Shown: positions 24,334 to 33,590 of the stretch, in pieces | Position numbering within the stretch: position 1 is the first letter of the stretch | Layout of the letters: every line of letters starts with the position of its first letter | NCBI RefSeq assembly: GCF_016008875.1 | Contig: NZ_JADTQG010000017.1 | Span: 1-64,000, forward strand | DNA: 64,000 nt | Source of the DNA: Ectopseudomonas mendocina | Lineage (GTDB): Bacteria; Pseudomonadota; Gammaproteobacteria; Pseudomonadales; Pseudomonadaceae | Reading direction: 5' to 3' | Made by a program: the position numbers and the translations under genes | The notes under the pieces: model-generated | Database searches by the model: none | What the model was told of the DNA's origin: nothing | What the model saw: the letters and a program-made list of their open reading frames with translations, nothing else

Positions 24334-24355
24334 GCGTCGCGGCTGGCCGCGACGC
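24334..24355 (+). terminator. hairpin after the SCP2-like gene
   Basis: GCGTCGCGGC and GCCGCGACGC pair perfectly over 10 bp with a 2-base loop. No T-run follows; it may be a terminator or a stabilising 3' hairpin. Confidence 0.5.
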
Positions 24356-24402
24356 AGCGCTTTGGTTAGGCTGGCAGGCACGTTCCTGTGGAAAGCCTGA
24401 GC

Positions 24403-25155
24403 ATGCGCCTTTTCCTCCTGCCCCTGCTGTTGCTGGCCGCCGTCACGGCGCGAGCCGAGCCAGCTACCGCCAAAACCCTGTTGCCGTTGTTCGAGCTGGC
24501 GGGCATCCATCTACTCTGCGAGCAGAGTGCGCCGTTGCTGCAGCGCGGCCAGGGTGATGCCGAACAGAAACGCCTTGCGCGACTGTTCGCGAGCGAGGCG
24601 TTTTGTCTCGATCTGGCTAAACGGGTCGGATCCCGTTTCGATGCTACGCAAGCCGAGCAGGCGAACGAGCGTCTCGACAGCCCACTGGCGCAGCGCTTCA
24701 CCATTGCCGAGCGTGCGGTTGGTGAGCAGCCCGAAGGCCTGGCTGAGTATCGCCAACGGCTGCAGGCGCAACCGCCACGAGGCGCGCGCCTGGAGTTGAT
24801 CAAGCGGCTCGATGCGGCCGCGCGCACTACCGAACTGGCCAGCCTGCTGCGTTACGAAGTCGGCAAGACCCAGGCACTGCTGGCGCTAAGGGCGCGGGGC
24901 GAGAATCTCGCTGAGGCCGAGCTGCAGGCGCAGACGCAGAAGCAGGCCGATGCCATTCGCCAGTCCAGCGAGCAGGCAGTGGAAACCTTCATGTTCTATG
25001 CCTACCGGCAGATGCCCAGCGATCAACTCGCCGAGTATGCGGCGCTGTACGAGCACGCCAGCGTCAGCCAACTGCTCGCCATCAGCCTGGAAGTGGTGCC
25101 TCAGCTGTTCGCCGAGCGTCGTGAACAACTGCGCAAGCGGGTCGGCAATCCGTAG
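24403..25155 (+). CDS. secreted/periplasmic protein of unknown function (DUF2059-like)
   Basis: The product (250 residues from ATG 24403; a start 15 bases earlier is possible) begins with a clear signal peptide (MRLFLLPLLLLAAVTARAEP). The mature part is helical. The C-terminal section (YRQMPSDQLAEYAALYEHAS, about residues 205-225) has the pattern of DUF2059-type helical domains, but the match is not decisive. Its stop is 18 bases from the convergent HDOD gene. Confidence 0.7.
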   Translation: MRLFLLPLLLLAAVTARAEPATAKTLLPLFELAGIHLLCEQSAPLLQRGQGDAEQKRLARLFASEAFCLDLAKRVGSRFDATQAEQANERLDSPLAQRFTIAERAVGEQPEGLAEYRQRLQAQPPRGARLELIKRLDAAARTTELASLLRYEVGKTQALLALRARGENLAEAELQAQTQKQADAIRQSSEQAVETFMFYAYRQMPSDQLAEYAALYEHASVSQLLAISLEVVPQLFAERREQLRKRVGNP

Positions 25156-25173
25156 TTATCGAGCCGGGCGCTG

Positions 25174-26580
25174 TCAGAGTGGATGCTGATACTGCGCCGC
25201 CAGCTCGCGCAGGGCGACCTCGGCACTGAGTACCTTGCTGACTGCGTCTTCGGCTTTTTCCCGGCTCACGCCCAGGGCCTCGAACAGGTCATCTGGAATA
25301 TCGCTCTGCGGCCCGGCACCGATGCCACGGTTACGCAGCAGGCTGACCGCCAGGCACACCAGATTGGGGAAGGCCGCGCTGTCACCGGCATAGGACGGGT
25401 CGTGCTGGAAGCGCAGGGCGCTGGACAGCTCCTCCGGCATATCCCAGTGGCGCATCAGCCAGGCGCCGATCTGCTCGCGGGTGATGCCCAGCAGGTGCTG
25501 CTCGATATGGCTGTGCGACAGATGCGGGTTGACCTCCAGATGACGGCAGATCAGCGAGAAGTGCGGCGGGAAGACGTGCGCCAGGACCAGATAACCGAAG
25601 TTGTGCAGGAGGCCGGCAAGGTAGGTCAGGCCGGCTTCCGGGCGTTGTGCGCGCGGCATGGCGCGGGTCAGGCCTTCGATCACCGCGGCGGTGTAGATCG
25701 CCTGTTGCCAGTAGGGCGTGGCGTGTTGCGGCTGGTCCTTGGGCAGGCTCAGGGTCTTGCCCAGCGCCAGGCCTAGCGCCAGGTTGATCACCAGGTCGAA
25801 GCCCAGCACGCGGACGATGGCATCTTCCACCGAGCGAATCCTGCCGGGCGCGGCGTAGTAGGGCGAGGCGGCCCAGCTGACCACCTGGGCCGCCAGCGCC
25901 GGATCGGTCTCGACCACACCGGTGATATCGTCCACCGTGGCATTGGGATCGACCCGCAGCTTGATGATCTTCTGCGCGGTTTCCGGCAGTGGCGGAATCT
26001 CGATGGTTTCTTCCAGGCGCTGCTGGATGCGCCGCGCGGTAAAGGCCTGCACGGCCTGGGTAATCTCCGCGCGGTCATCATGCGGGCGATCCAGGTTCGG
26101 TTTGATCGCGCTCACCGGCTCACCGAAACGCGCGGCGCTGGCCTTGCTCAGCAGCGTCTTGAAGGCTTCGATGGGGACTTCCAGCAACACGCCGGGCTGG
26201 CCGGAGTCGATCAGCAGGCTGGGTACCTGCAGCAGGCGCTCTTCATAGAGGCAGGGCGAGCTGGTCAGCGGTGGCAGGCCAGGCAGGGCGGCCAGGTTGT
26301 GCTTGCCGAGCATGCGCTCCAGGCGCTCGGGTTTGACCGCAGTGAGCTGACGCCCGGTCAGTTCCGCCAGACGCGACAGATCCAGCAGGTGGCTGCGCGG
26401 GTAGAGCACCAGCAGCGCGCCGACGGCATCGTCCACCAGTACGGCCTGCAGGCGCGCCTCGCTCGGCTGGCCTGGTCGCTCCGCACGCACCTGGTAGGGT
26501 ACGGCGAGTTTCTCCAGCAGTTGCACGATCACGGCGGGCGGTTGCGCAGTGGCGTTGGCGGCGAGGGCAGCTTCAGTCAT
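25174..26580 (-). CDS. HDOD-domain protein with N-terminal YbaK-like domain
   Basis: The 468-residue product has two parts. Residues about 10-160 resemble the YbaK/aminoacyl-tRNA deacylase-like fold (VIVQLLEKLAVPYQVRAE, then VLVDDAVGALLVLYPRSHLL). Residues about 190-400 form an HDOD domain (IEIPPLPETAQKIIKLRVDP, DPALAAQVVSWAASPYY), an HD-hydrolase relative usually lacking catalysis and used in signalling. Whether the YbaK part still edits tRNA is unknown. ATG 26580 was chosen over an in-frame upstream Met because the preceding 62 residues look non-coding. recG lies upstream, as in P. aeruginosa. Confidence 0.82.
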   Translation of the reverse strand: MTEAALAANATAQPPAVIVQLLEKLAVPYQVRAERPGQPSEARLQAVLVDDAVGALLVLYPRSHLLDLSRLAELTGRQLTAVKPERLERMLGKHNLAALPGLPPLTSSPCLYEERLLQVPSLLIDSGQPGVLLEVPIEAFKTLLSKASAARFGEPVSAIKPNLDRPHDDRAEITQAVQAFTARRIQQRLEETIEIPPLPETAQKIIKLRVDPNATVDDITGVVETDPALAAQVVSWAASPYYAAPGRIRSVEDAIVRVLGFDLVINLALGLALGKTLSLPKDQPQHATPYWQQAIYTAAVIEGLTRAMPRAQRPEAGLTYLAGLLHNFGYLVLAHVFPPHFSLICRHLEVNPHLSHSHIEQHLLGITREQIGAWLMRHWDMPEELSSALRFQHDPSYAGDSAAFPNLVCLAVSLLRNRGIGAGPQSDIPDDLFEALGVSREKAEDAVSKVLSAEVALRELAAQYQHPL

Positions 26581-26671
26581 ATCGATATCCAGCGTTGGCG
26601 CATATGTCTCGGAGTATAACCAGCGAGGATTTGCGCAATGGTTCGTGGCGACGGTTGTCCTGTGAACAGGT

Positions 26672-28747
26672 TCACACTTGACCGTATTGCTGGCCATGAC
26701 GCAACCAGCGTTCCAGCAATGGAGCCACATGTTGTGGCCAATGTTCCAGAAGTGCCTGCGCGGCATCGCGAACCGCAGGTAGCAGATCGGCGTCGCGCAT
26801 CAGGTCGGCGACCTTGAACTGCAGCAGACCGGTCTGCCGGGTACCGAGCATTTCGCCGGGGCCACGCAGTTCCAGGTCTTTCTCGGCGATAACGAAGCCA
26901 TCGGTGGTTTCACGCATGATCGCCAGGCGTTCGCGGCCGAGCTGCGACAGCGGCGCGTGGTAGAGCAGCACGCAGTGGCTGGCCGCACTGCCCCGACCAA
27001 CCCGGCCGCGCAACTGGTGCAACTGGGCCAGACCGAGGCGCTCGGGGTTTTCGATGATCATCAAGCTGGCGTTGGGTACGTCGACACCGACCTCGATTAC
27101 CGTGGTCGCCACCAGCAACTGCAGCCTGCCCTGCTTGAATTCGTCCATCACCGCGGCCTTTTCGGCCGGTTTCATGCGCCCGTGGATCAATCCGACGCGC
27201 AGCTCGCCGAGTGCGGCGGAAAGCTCCTCGAAGCTGGTTTCGGCGGCCTGGCAGGTCAGTTCCTCGGATTCTTCGATCAGGGTGCACACCCAATAGGCCT
27301 GGCGACCCTGCTGGCAGGCGTTGCGCACCCGTTCGACGACCTCATCGCGGCGGCTGTCGGCGATCACCAGGGTGTTGACCGGCGTGCGCCCGGGCGGCAG
27401 TTCGTCGAGGATCGAGGTGTCCAGATCGGCGTAGGCGCTCATCGCCAGGGTGCGCGGAATGGGCGTGGCGGTCATGATCAGCTGATGCGGGCTCAAGCGC
27501 CCGTCGATGCCTTTCCGGCGCAGGGCCAGGCGTTGCTGCACGCCAAAGCGGTGCTGCTCGTCGATGATCACCAGGGCCAGGCGCTTGAACTTCACTTCCT
27601 CCTGGAACAGCGCGTGGGTGCCGACCACCATCGGGCAGCCGCCGGCGATCTGTTCCAGTGCGGCGGCGCGGGCCTTGCCCTTGAGCTTGCCGGCCAGCCA
27701 GGCCACTTCCAGGCCAAGTGGTGCCAGCCATTTGCTGAAGTTTAGGAAGTGCTGCTCGGCAAGAATTTCGGTGGGCGCCATCAGCGCTACTTGATAACCG
27801 GCCTCCAGCGCCTGCAGTGCGGCCAAGGCAGCGACCACCGTCTTGCCGGCGCCGACGTCGCCCTGTACCAGGCGCAGCATCGGCTCGCTTTGCGCCAGGT
27901 CATAGGCGATCTCGGCGCCGACTCGTTGCTGCGCGCCGGTGGGGGCGAAGCCGAGGTTGGCGAGGTATTGCTGCGGCAGCTTTTTCGCCGGCGGCAGCGC
28001 CGGCGCCTGTTGCGCGCGCACCTGTTCGCGCAGGCGCTGCAGGGACAACTGGTGAGTCAGCAATTCTTCGAAGGCCAGGCGGTGCTGCGCCCAGTGACGA
28101 CCCTCGGCGAGTTCTTCGACATCAGCGTCTGGCGGCGGCCTGTGCAGGTAGCGAATGGCCTCATCAAGGGGCGCCAGGCGATAGTCTTGGGCCAGCTCGT
28201 CGGGCAGCCAGTCCGGCAGGCTGCGTGGGCCGAGCCGCGCCAATGCCTGCTGGCTGAGCTGGCGCAGGCGCTGTTGGGTCAGGCCTTCGGTGGTCGGGTA
28301 GATGGGCGTCAGGCTCTGTTCCACCGGGGCCGCTTCGTCGCCGCTCTGCGCGCGGTACTCCGGATGGTAGATCTCCAGGCCGGTGGCGCCGGGGCGTACT
28401 TCACCGTAGCAGCGCAGGGCGGTGCCGCGCTTGAGGCCTTCCTTCTGCGCCTGGCTGAAGTGGAAGAAGCGCAGGCTCAGGGTGCCGCTGCCGTCCTGCA
28501 GGCGCACCAGCAGGCTGCGCCGGCGTCCCATGACCACGTCAGCACCTGCGACGATGCCTTCGACCACCGCATCCTGCCCGGGGCGCAGCGCGCCGATGGG
28601 GGTGATGCGGGTGCGATCCTGGTAGCGCAGTGGCAGGTGGAACAGCACGTCCTGCAGGTTTTCCAGGCCGACCTTGGCGAGTTTTTCCGCCAGCGCGGCG
28701 CCTACGCCTTTCAGCGCGGTGACGGAAACCGCTGACAGCTCGCTCAC
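26672..28747 (-). CDS. recG: ATP-dependent DNA helicase RecG
   Basis: RecG reverses stalled forks and processes recombination junctions. The 691-residue protein has the N-terminal wedge/OB domain (about 60-150), helicase motif I GDVGAGKT (about 298-305), motif II as DEQH (IIDEQHRFG, about 394-402), motif III TATPIPRTLA and the C-terminal QxxGRxGR motif (QLRGRVGRGS). Length and motifs are standard. It follows oxyR on the same strand with 8 bases between. Confidence 0.97.
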   Translation of the reverse strand: MSELSAVSVTALKGVGAALAEKLAKVGLENLQDVLFHLPLRYQDRTRITPIGALRPGQDAVVEGIVAGADVVMGRRRSLLVRLQDGSGTLSLRFFHFSQAQKEGLKRGTALRCYGEVRPGATGLEIYHPEYRAQSGDEAAPVEQSLTPIYPTTEGLTQQRLRQLSQQALARLGPRSLPDWLPDELAQDYRLAPLDEAIRYLHRPPPDADVEELAEGRHWAQHRLAFEELLTHQLSLQRLREQVRAQQAPALPPAKKLPQQYLANLGFAPTGAQQRVGAEIAYDLAQSEPMLRLVQGDVGAGKTVVAALAALQALEAGYQVALMAPTEILAEQHFLNFSKWLAPLGLEVAWLAGKLKGKARAAALEQIAGGCPMVVGTHALFQEEVKFKRLALVIIDEQHRFGVQQRLALRRKGIDGRLSPHQLIMTATPIPRTLAMSAYADLDTSILDELPPGRTPVNTLVIADSRRDEVVERVRNACQQGRQAYWVCTLIEESEELTCQAAETSFEELSAALGELRVGLIHGRMKPAEKAAVMDEFKQGRLQLLVATTVIEVGVDVPNASLMIIENPERLGLAQLHQLRGRVGRGSAASHCVLLYHAPLSQLGRERLAIMRETTDGFVIAEKDLELRGPGEMLGTRQTGLLQFKVADLMRDADLLPAVRDAAQALLEHWPQHVAPLLERWLRHGQQYGQV

Positions 28748-28755
28748 TTCCGGCC

Positions 28756-29685
28756 TCAGGCGCTCTTGGTCTGCGGGCTGCGGGCGACCGAGCAGAGGCG
28801 GATGGAGTCGGCCAGCACTTCGATGGCGTTGGGGCGCGGGAAGCTGGCGCGCCAGGCGATGGCCACGGTACGGAACGGCACTGGCGCGCTGAGCGGACGG
28901 ACTTCGATCACGCCAGGCGCATAGTGATGGCTGTCCACCGCCGAGAACGGCAGGATCGACACGCCCAGGCCGGAGGCGACCATATGGCGGATGGTTTCCA
29001 GCGAGCTGGATTCCACCGTGGTGTGCTTGCCGTGGTCGTCACCGCCCTTGCGCAGGGTCGGGCAGGCTTCCAGCACCTGATCGCGGAAGCAGTGGCCTTC
29101 GCCGAGCAGCAGCAGGCTCTTGTCGTTGAGCAGCTTGGTGTCAATGGTATCCATTGCCGCCCAGGGGTGGCCGGCTGGCAGCAACGCGTAGAAAGGCTCG
29201 TCGTACAGCGGCTTGGTCAGTACATCGGCTTCCTGGAAGGGCAGGGCGATGATGATGGCGTCCAGCTCGCCGGTGCGCAGCTTGTCGCGCAGGATATGGG
29301 TGAAGTTCTCCTCGATGTACAGCGGCATGTCCGGGGCGACTCGGTGCAGCTGCGGAATCAGATGCGGGAACAAGTAGGGGCCGACGGTGTAGATGGCGCC
29401 GATCTTCAGCGGCGCGGCCAGCTGGTTCTTGCCGGCCTGGGCCAGCTCGCGAATGCCCTGGGCCTGCTCCAGCACCTTCTGCGCCTGGGTGACGATGCCT
29501 TCGCCGACCGGTGTCAGGCGCACGGCGCTCTTGCTGCGCTCGAAGATCAGCACACCGAGCTCGTCCTCCAGCTTCTTCACGCCGACCGACAAGGTCGGCT
29601 GGCTGACATGGCAGCGCTCGGCGGCGCGGCCGAAATGCTGTTCCTGGGCAAGGGTGACGATGTAGCGCAGCTCGGTGAGGGTCAT
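28756..29685 (-). CDS. oxyR: hydrogen peroxide sensor OxyR
   Basis: OxyR is a LysR-type activator of peroxide defence. The 309-residue protein has the N-terminal helix-turn-helix (FGRAAERCHVSQPTLSVGVK, about 18-37) and both redox cysteines in GEGHCFRDQVLEACP (about residues 199 and 208), whose disulfide switches the protein on. The downstream recG is probably co-transcribed, as in other pseudomonads. Confidence 0.96.
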   Translation of the reverse strand: MTLTELRYIVTLAQEQHFGRAAERCHVSQPTLSVGVKKLEDELGVLIFERSKSAVRLTPVGEGIVTQAQKVLEQAQGIRELAQAGKNQLAAPLKIGAIYTVGPYLFPHLIPQLHRVAPDMPLYIEENFTHILRDKLRTGELDAIIIALPFQEADVLTKPLYDEPFYALLPAGHPWAAMDTIDTKLLNDKSLLLLGEGHCFRDQVLEACPTLRKGGDDHGKHTTVESSSLETIRHMVASGLGVSILPFSAVDSHHYAPGVIEVRPLSAPVPFRTVAIAWRASFPRPNAIEVLADSIRLCSVARSPQTKSA

Positions 29686-29841
29686 AGTGTTTATCCATTA
29701 AGTTGCCGCCAAGCATAGCCTTTGCAAACAGATGAACCAACCGCGCTAATAGGCTGTTGCAAAACTATCTCGACTTTCTCGTTTGCGGCGCCCTTTTCCC
29801 TACAGCCGATGCGGTCCGCTAACTGCCTCGGCTCGGGTGTC

Positions 29842-29878
29842 CTGCTTCGCTCTACCTCTGCATCCATGCAGTCGTCGC
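29842..29878. repeat. short dispersed repeat shared with the ubiC-ubiA gap
   Basis: CATCCATGCAGTCGTCGC (29861-29878) is the exact reverse complement of 16267-16284, and CTGCTTCGCTCTACCT (29842-29857) matches the reverse complement of 16369-16384 with one change. The element lies in the 250-base gap between oxyR and the SDR gene, which otherwise holds no gene I can support. Confidence 0.5.
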
Positions 29879-29936
29879 CGAGGTTTTCAAGCGGCCTGTT
29901 ACACTGCCCGTTCGCTTAAAAGTCAGGGAGAAAAGC

Positions 29937-30794
29937 ATGTCGGGATGCAACAGCCTGCTGATCGCCGGGTGCGGGGACGTCGGTACCCGTCTTGGTCTGC
30001 GTATGGCCGAACAGGGCTGGCGCGTGCTGGGCATGCGCCGCAACGTGGCCGCGCTGCCGGCAGCCATCGAAGCGCTGGAGGGCGATCTGCATACCGATGC
30101 CTGCCCGCGAGATTGGCCGCAGGGTCAGCTGGACTATCTGGTGTACTGCGCGGCGGCGACCCAGCACGATGAAGCGGGCTACCGCGCCGCTTATGTCGAT
30201 GGCCTGCGCCGCGTGCTGGGCTGGCTGGCGCAGCATGGCCAGCGACCCCGGCGCATTCTGTTCGCCTCCAGTAGCGGCGTATACGGGCAGCAGGAGGGCG
30301 AATGGATCGACGAGGACTCTCCGGCCGAAGCCCAGAGTTTTTCCGCCGTGATCATGCGTGAGGCCGAGCGTGTGGCACTGGAAAGCGGCCTGCCGGCGAC
30401 CACGGTGCGCCTGACCGGCCTCTACGGCCCCGGCCGCGAATGGTTGTTGAGCCAGGTGCGCGGCGGCTATCGGGTCAGCGAGACGCCACCGCTGTATGGC
30501 AACCGCATTCATGTCGATGACGCAGCGGGGGTGCTCGCCACACTGCTGCAAGCCGACGCTGCGGGCATGCCCCTGGCTGATTGTTACCTGGGTGTCGATG
30601 ACGACCCGGCGCCGTTGCACGAAGTGGTGGGCTGGTTGCGTAAGCAACTGGGCGTCAGCCATTGGAGCGATGAACAGCGCGTGCGCCGAGCCGGCAGCAA
30701 GCGTTGCAGCAACGCCCGCGCCCGTGCGCTGGGTTGGGCGCCGCAGTATCCCAGCTATCGCGAGGGTTATGCGGCGATCCTCGCCGAGCGCTGA
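29937..30794 (+). CDS. NAD-dependent epimerase/dehydratase (extended SDR-like)
   Basis: The 285-residue protein has an N-terminal dinucleotide fold (LLIAGCGDVGTRLGLRMAEQ, about 7-26), the active-site-type ASSSGVYG strand (about 104-111) and helix, and the RLTGLYGPGRE stretch common to nucleotide-sugar epimerases. The usual YxxxK pair is not clear: the residues after SSSGVYG lack a clean Tyr-x-x-x-Lys, so the catalytic ability is uncertain. Substrate unknown. It is one base ahead of the following AraC gene, so they are likely an operon. Confidence 0.82.
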   Translation: MSGCNSLLIAGCGDVGTRLGLRMAEQGWRVLGMRRNVAALPAAIEALEGDLHTDACPRDWPQGQLDYLVYCAAATQHDEAGYRAAYVDGLRRVLGWLAQHGQRPRRILFASSSGVYGQQEGEWIDEDSPAEAQSFSAVIMREAERVALESGLPATTVRLTGLYGPGREWLLSQVRGGYRVSETPPLYGNRIHVDDAAGVLATLLQADAAGMPLADCYLGVDDDPAPLHEVVGWLRKQLGVSHWSDEQRVRRAGSKRCSNARARALGWAPQYPSYREGYAAILAER

Positions 30795-30795
30795 G

Positions 30796-31596
30796 GTGGG
30801 CGCCAACAGCCTGTTGGCCAAGCCCTGGTTGCCGGGCGTCGAGCTGTTTCATGCCGATTTCTCCGGTCAGGCGTTCGGCCGGCACAGCCATGATGCCTTC
30901 GCGATCGGCGCCATCGTGCAGGGTGTCGGGGGCTACCAGTGTCGTGGTCAGCGCTATGCGCTGCCTGCCGGCACCCTGTCGCTGATGAACCCGGACGAGC
31001 CGCATACCGGGCATGCCGAGTCTGCGCGGGTGGTCTATCGCATGCTCTATATCGAGGAGTCGCGTTTGCCCGCACTGCTCGGCCGCAAGCGGCTGCCCGG
31101 CGGCTTTCGCGAACTCAATCCGGCCGATGATGGGCAGGTGGCGGTCAGCCTGGCGCGCTTGGCGGGTGCTTTCGAGTGCAGCGATGCGCTGGCGCTGGAA
31201 AGTGAGCTTCTGGCTCTTCTGGAGCTGGTGTTCGTGCGTCACGGCGGCTTGCGCCAGACGCGGCCGGCATCACGCGATAGCGGAGTGACGGCGTATTTGC
31301 GCGATTACCTCGAAGCCCACTACACCGAGGCCGTCAGCCTGGAGCAGCTAGCTACCTTGGTGCAGCGCCACCCGCGCCACCTGATCGAGGCGTTTCGCCG
31401 TGCCTATGGCGTGCCGCCGCACACTTACCTTTTGCAGCGCCGGGTGCGTGAGGCCAAGCGCAGGTTGGTGCAGGGACAGGTGCTGGCCGAGGTCGCACTG
31501 GAGCTGGGCTTCTATGACCAGGCGCATTTCAACGGGGTGTTTCGCCGTTTTACCGGGGTCACGCCGGGGCGTTTTCGCCTGCTGGCGCGATCCTGA
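30796..31596 (+). CDS. AraC-family regulator with cupin sensor domain
   Basis: The 266-residue protein (GTG start at 30796, one base after the previous stop) has an N-terminal cupin-like domain (FHADFSGQAFGRHSHDAFAI, then GTLSLMNPDEPHTGHA) typical of the AraC_binding family, and two C-terminal helix-turn-helix motifs (about 165-262; LATLVQRHPRHLIEAFRRAY and LGFYDQAHFNGVFRRFTGVTP). The signal sensed is unknown. The next gene is a LysE exporter, a common pairing in which the regulator controls the exporter. Confidence 0.9.
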   Translation: MGANSLLAKPWLPGVELFHADFSGQAFGRHSHDAFAIGAIVQGVGGYQCRGQRYALPAGTLSLMNPDEPHTGHAESARVVYRMLYIEESRLPALLGRKRLPGGFRELNPADDGQVAVSLARLAGAFECSDALALESELLALLELVFVRHGGLRQTRPASRDSGVTAYLRDYLEAHYTEAVSLEQLATLVQRHPRHLIEAFRRAYGVPPHTYLLQRRVREAKRRLVQGQVLAEVALELGFYDQAHFNGVFRRFTGVTPGRFRLLARS

Positions 31597-31706
31597 TTCT
31601 CATTGCGCAGGGCTAACAACCTCGGCCGCGATGCTGGCTGCCTGACTTTCTTCCAATACAGCGCTACTGGTCATTGTCGACACTGCCTCCGCCAAACGGA
31701 GGTCCC

Positions 31707-32324
31707 ATGTTCGCGTTGTTTATGCTGGTTGCCGGTACCCATTTCGCTGCCTTGCTGTCGCCGGGCCCGGACTTCTTTCTGTTGATTCGTACCGCGCTGA
31801 CGAAAGGGCGGCGCCAGGCCGATGGTTGTGCCTGTGGCATCGCCCTGGCCAACCTGCTGAGCATGCTGCTGGTGCTGTTCGTCATGGCGTTGTTGCCTGC
31901 CGAAGGCAGCTGGCTGTGGCGCGGTTTGCAAGTTGTCGGCGGGTTGTATTTCGCCTGGATCGGCCTGCAGGCGCTGGCTTCGCAGCGGGAACTGGTGCTG
32001 CCGCAAGGCGATCAGCCGAAGCTGGGCGGGGTGTGGAAAGGCATGCGCCAGGGCCTTCTGGCCAGCAGCCTCAACCCCAAGCTGCCGCTGTTCTATGCCG
32101 GTCTGTTCGGGGTGCTGCGCGAATCGGCGATGCCGGCCTGGGGGCTGGGCCTGGCAATGCTATGGATGACCCTGGTGGTGCTGTTCTGGGATCTGGCGCT
32201 GGTGCGCCTGCTGGATCAGGAACGCTGGCGCGGCTGGTTGCAGCGTCGTGTGCGCTGGCTGGACCGTGGCTGTGGCGGCTTGCTGCTGGCGCTGGGTGGC
32301 TGGTTGTTGCTGGGTGCCTTGTAG
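31707..32324 (+). CDS. LysE/RhtB-family amino-acid exporter
   Basis: The 205-residue protein has about six membrane segments and the family's start (HFAALLSPGPDFFLLIRTAL, about 10-29, with the G-P-D motif). Proteins of this family export amino acids or their analogues; the substrate is not evident. ATG 31707 has a strong GGAGG site 5 bases upstream. Probable target of the AraC regulator just before it (inference). Confidence 0.9.
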   Translation: MFALFMLVAGTHFAALLSPGPDFFLLIRTALTKGRRQADGCACGIALANLLSMLLVLFVMALLPAEGSWLWRGLQVVGGLYFAWIGLQALASQRELVLPQGDQPKLGGVWKGMRQGLLASSLNPKLPLFYAGLFGVLRESAMPAWGLGLAMLWMTLVVLFWDLALVRLLDQERWRGWLQRRVRWLDRGCGGLLLALGGWLLLGAL

Positions 32325-32359
32325 CGTGGCGCCGCTCCTTTGCGGGCGGCGCATAGCGA

Positions 32360-33085
32360 TCAGCGGCGCTTGAGCAACCAGCGCTGCGGGCCGGGCTGGT
32401 ACTCGGGCATCTCGTCGAACTGGGCGCGGTTCTGCGCTTCGAAGATGCGCAACTGATTGCCTTCATGCACGAACAGCCAGGGGCTGCCCTGCTCGCCGGC
32501 CTGCAGCCAGATGCTGTCGTGTTCGCCGCTCATGGCCGCGCAATCACCCGCCAGGCACAGGGCGAAGCGTTCGGCGCCAGGTAGGCCCTGGACCTGGCCG
32601 TCGCTGTTGAAGCGCACCAGGCCGCCCTGGCCGAGACCTTCCTCGATCAGCCAGTCGCCGCCCAGGTAGTCGCGGTACAGCGCCTGTTCGAAGCTGCTGC
32701 CCAGCGCTTTGGACTCGCCGGAAACACGGGCGAAGTGCTGTTCGGGCCAGTAGCCGCTGGCGATCTGCACCAGTTCGCCGTTCTGAATGGCAAGCTGCTC
32801 CTTGTAGTCGCCGTAGAAGGTCACCTGCCAGCGGCCTTCCCCTGCGCTCTGCAGCTTGCCCTCGGCCAGTTCGAAGCCGTTGCTGTAGCTGGCCTGACGT
32901 TGCTCGGGGTCGATCTGCCATTCGAGGTTGGGGCCGTAGGCGAGCAGGGCTTCGCGCAGGCGACCGCTTTCGCGTGCGGCATCGATGGCCGCCTGGTTGA
33001 TCCAGGTTCCGCTCGGGTCGTTGTTCGGCGCGCTGGCGCAGCCGCCGAGCAGGGCGGTCAATAACAGCAGAGCAAGCAGACGCAT
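32360..33085 (-). CDS. putative lipoprotein of unknown function
   Basis: The 241-residue product from ATG 33085 has a lipoprotein signal (MRLLALLLLTALLGGC, Cys at about residue 16) followed by Ala/Ser. The mature protein is rich in Trp, Gln and Glu and seems to be made of strands; I see no known domain. Its place beside ridA and spoT matches the same conserved unknown gene in other Pseudomonas. Confidence 0.75.
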   Translation of the reverse strand: MRLLALLLLTALLGGCASAPNNDPSGTWINQAAIDAARESGRLREALLAYGPNLEWQIDPEQRQASYSNGFELAEGKLQSAGEGRWQVTFYGDYKEQLAIQNGELVQIASGYWPEQHFARVSGESKALGSSFEQALYRDYLGGDWLIEEGLGQGGLVRFNSDGQVQGLPGAERFALCLAGDCAAMSGEHDSIWLQAGEQGSPWLFVHEGNQLRIFEAQNRAQFDEMPEYQPGPQRWLLKRR

Positions 33086-33141
33086 GGCGATCTCCATGCC
33101 GGGGAAGGGGAGAGCGGGGCCACGTGCCCCGCTCGATCGAC

Positions 33142-33522
33142 TTATTCGATGACCAGGATGGCGTCCATTTCCACCTGTGCACCCTTCGGCAGGGCGGCCA
33201 CACCGATGGCGGCGCGCGCCGGGTAGGGTTGCTCGAAGTAGCGGCCCATCACCTCGTTGACCTTGGCGAAGTGCGAGAGATCGGTGAGGAAGATGTTCAG
33301 CTTGACGATGTCCTTGAACGAGCCGCCGGCGGCTTCGGCAACGGCCTTGAGGTTTTCGAACACCTGCACGGTCTGTGCTTCGAAGCCTTCGACCAGCTCC
33401 ATGCTCACCGGGTCCAGCGGGATCTGGCCGGACATGTAGACGGTGTTGCCGGCCTTGATCGCCTGGGAATAGGTGCCGATGGCGGCGGGGGCCTTGTCGC
33501 TGGTAATGACGGTCTTGCTCAT
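33142..33522 (-). CDS. ridA: enamine/imine deaminase RidA
   Basis: RidA hydrolyses reactive 2-aminoacrylate and related enamines made by PLP enzymes. The 126-residue protein has the full family pattern, including GQIPLDPVSMELVEG (about 31-45) and the key arginine in YPARAAIGVAALPKGAQVEMDAI (Arg about residue 104, Glu about 119). It lies just after spoT and rpoZ, the usual Pseudomonas order. Confidence 0.95.
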   Translation of the reverse strand: MSKTVITSDKAPAAIGTYSQAIKAGNTVYMSGQIPLDPVSMELVEGFEAQTVQVFENLKAVAEAAGGSFKDIVKLNIFLTDLSHFAKVNEVMGRYFEQPYPARAAIGVAALPKGAQVEMDAILVIE

Positions 33523-33590
33523 GAATCGCTCCTTGTGAGAACTGGCTGGGTCGAGCGCCCAGCCTACAGAATCGAAATAGGGGAATTGTG

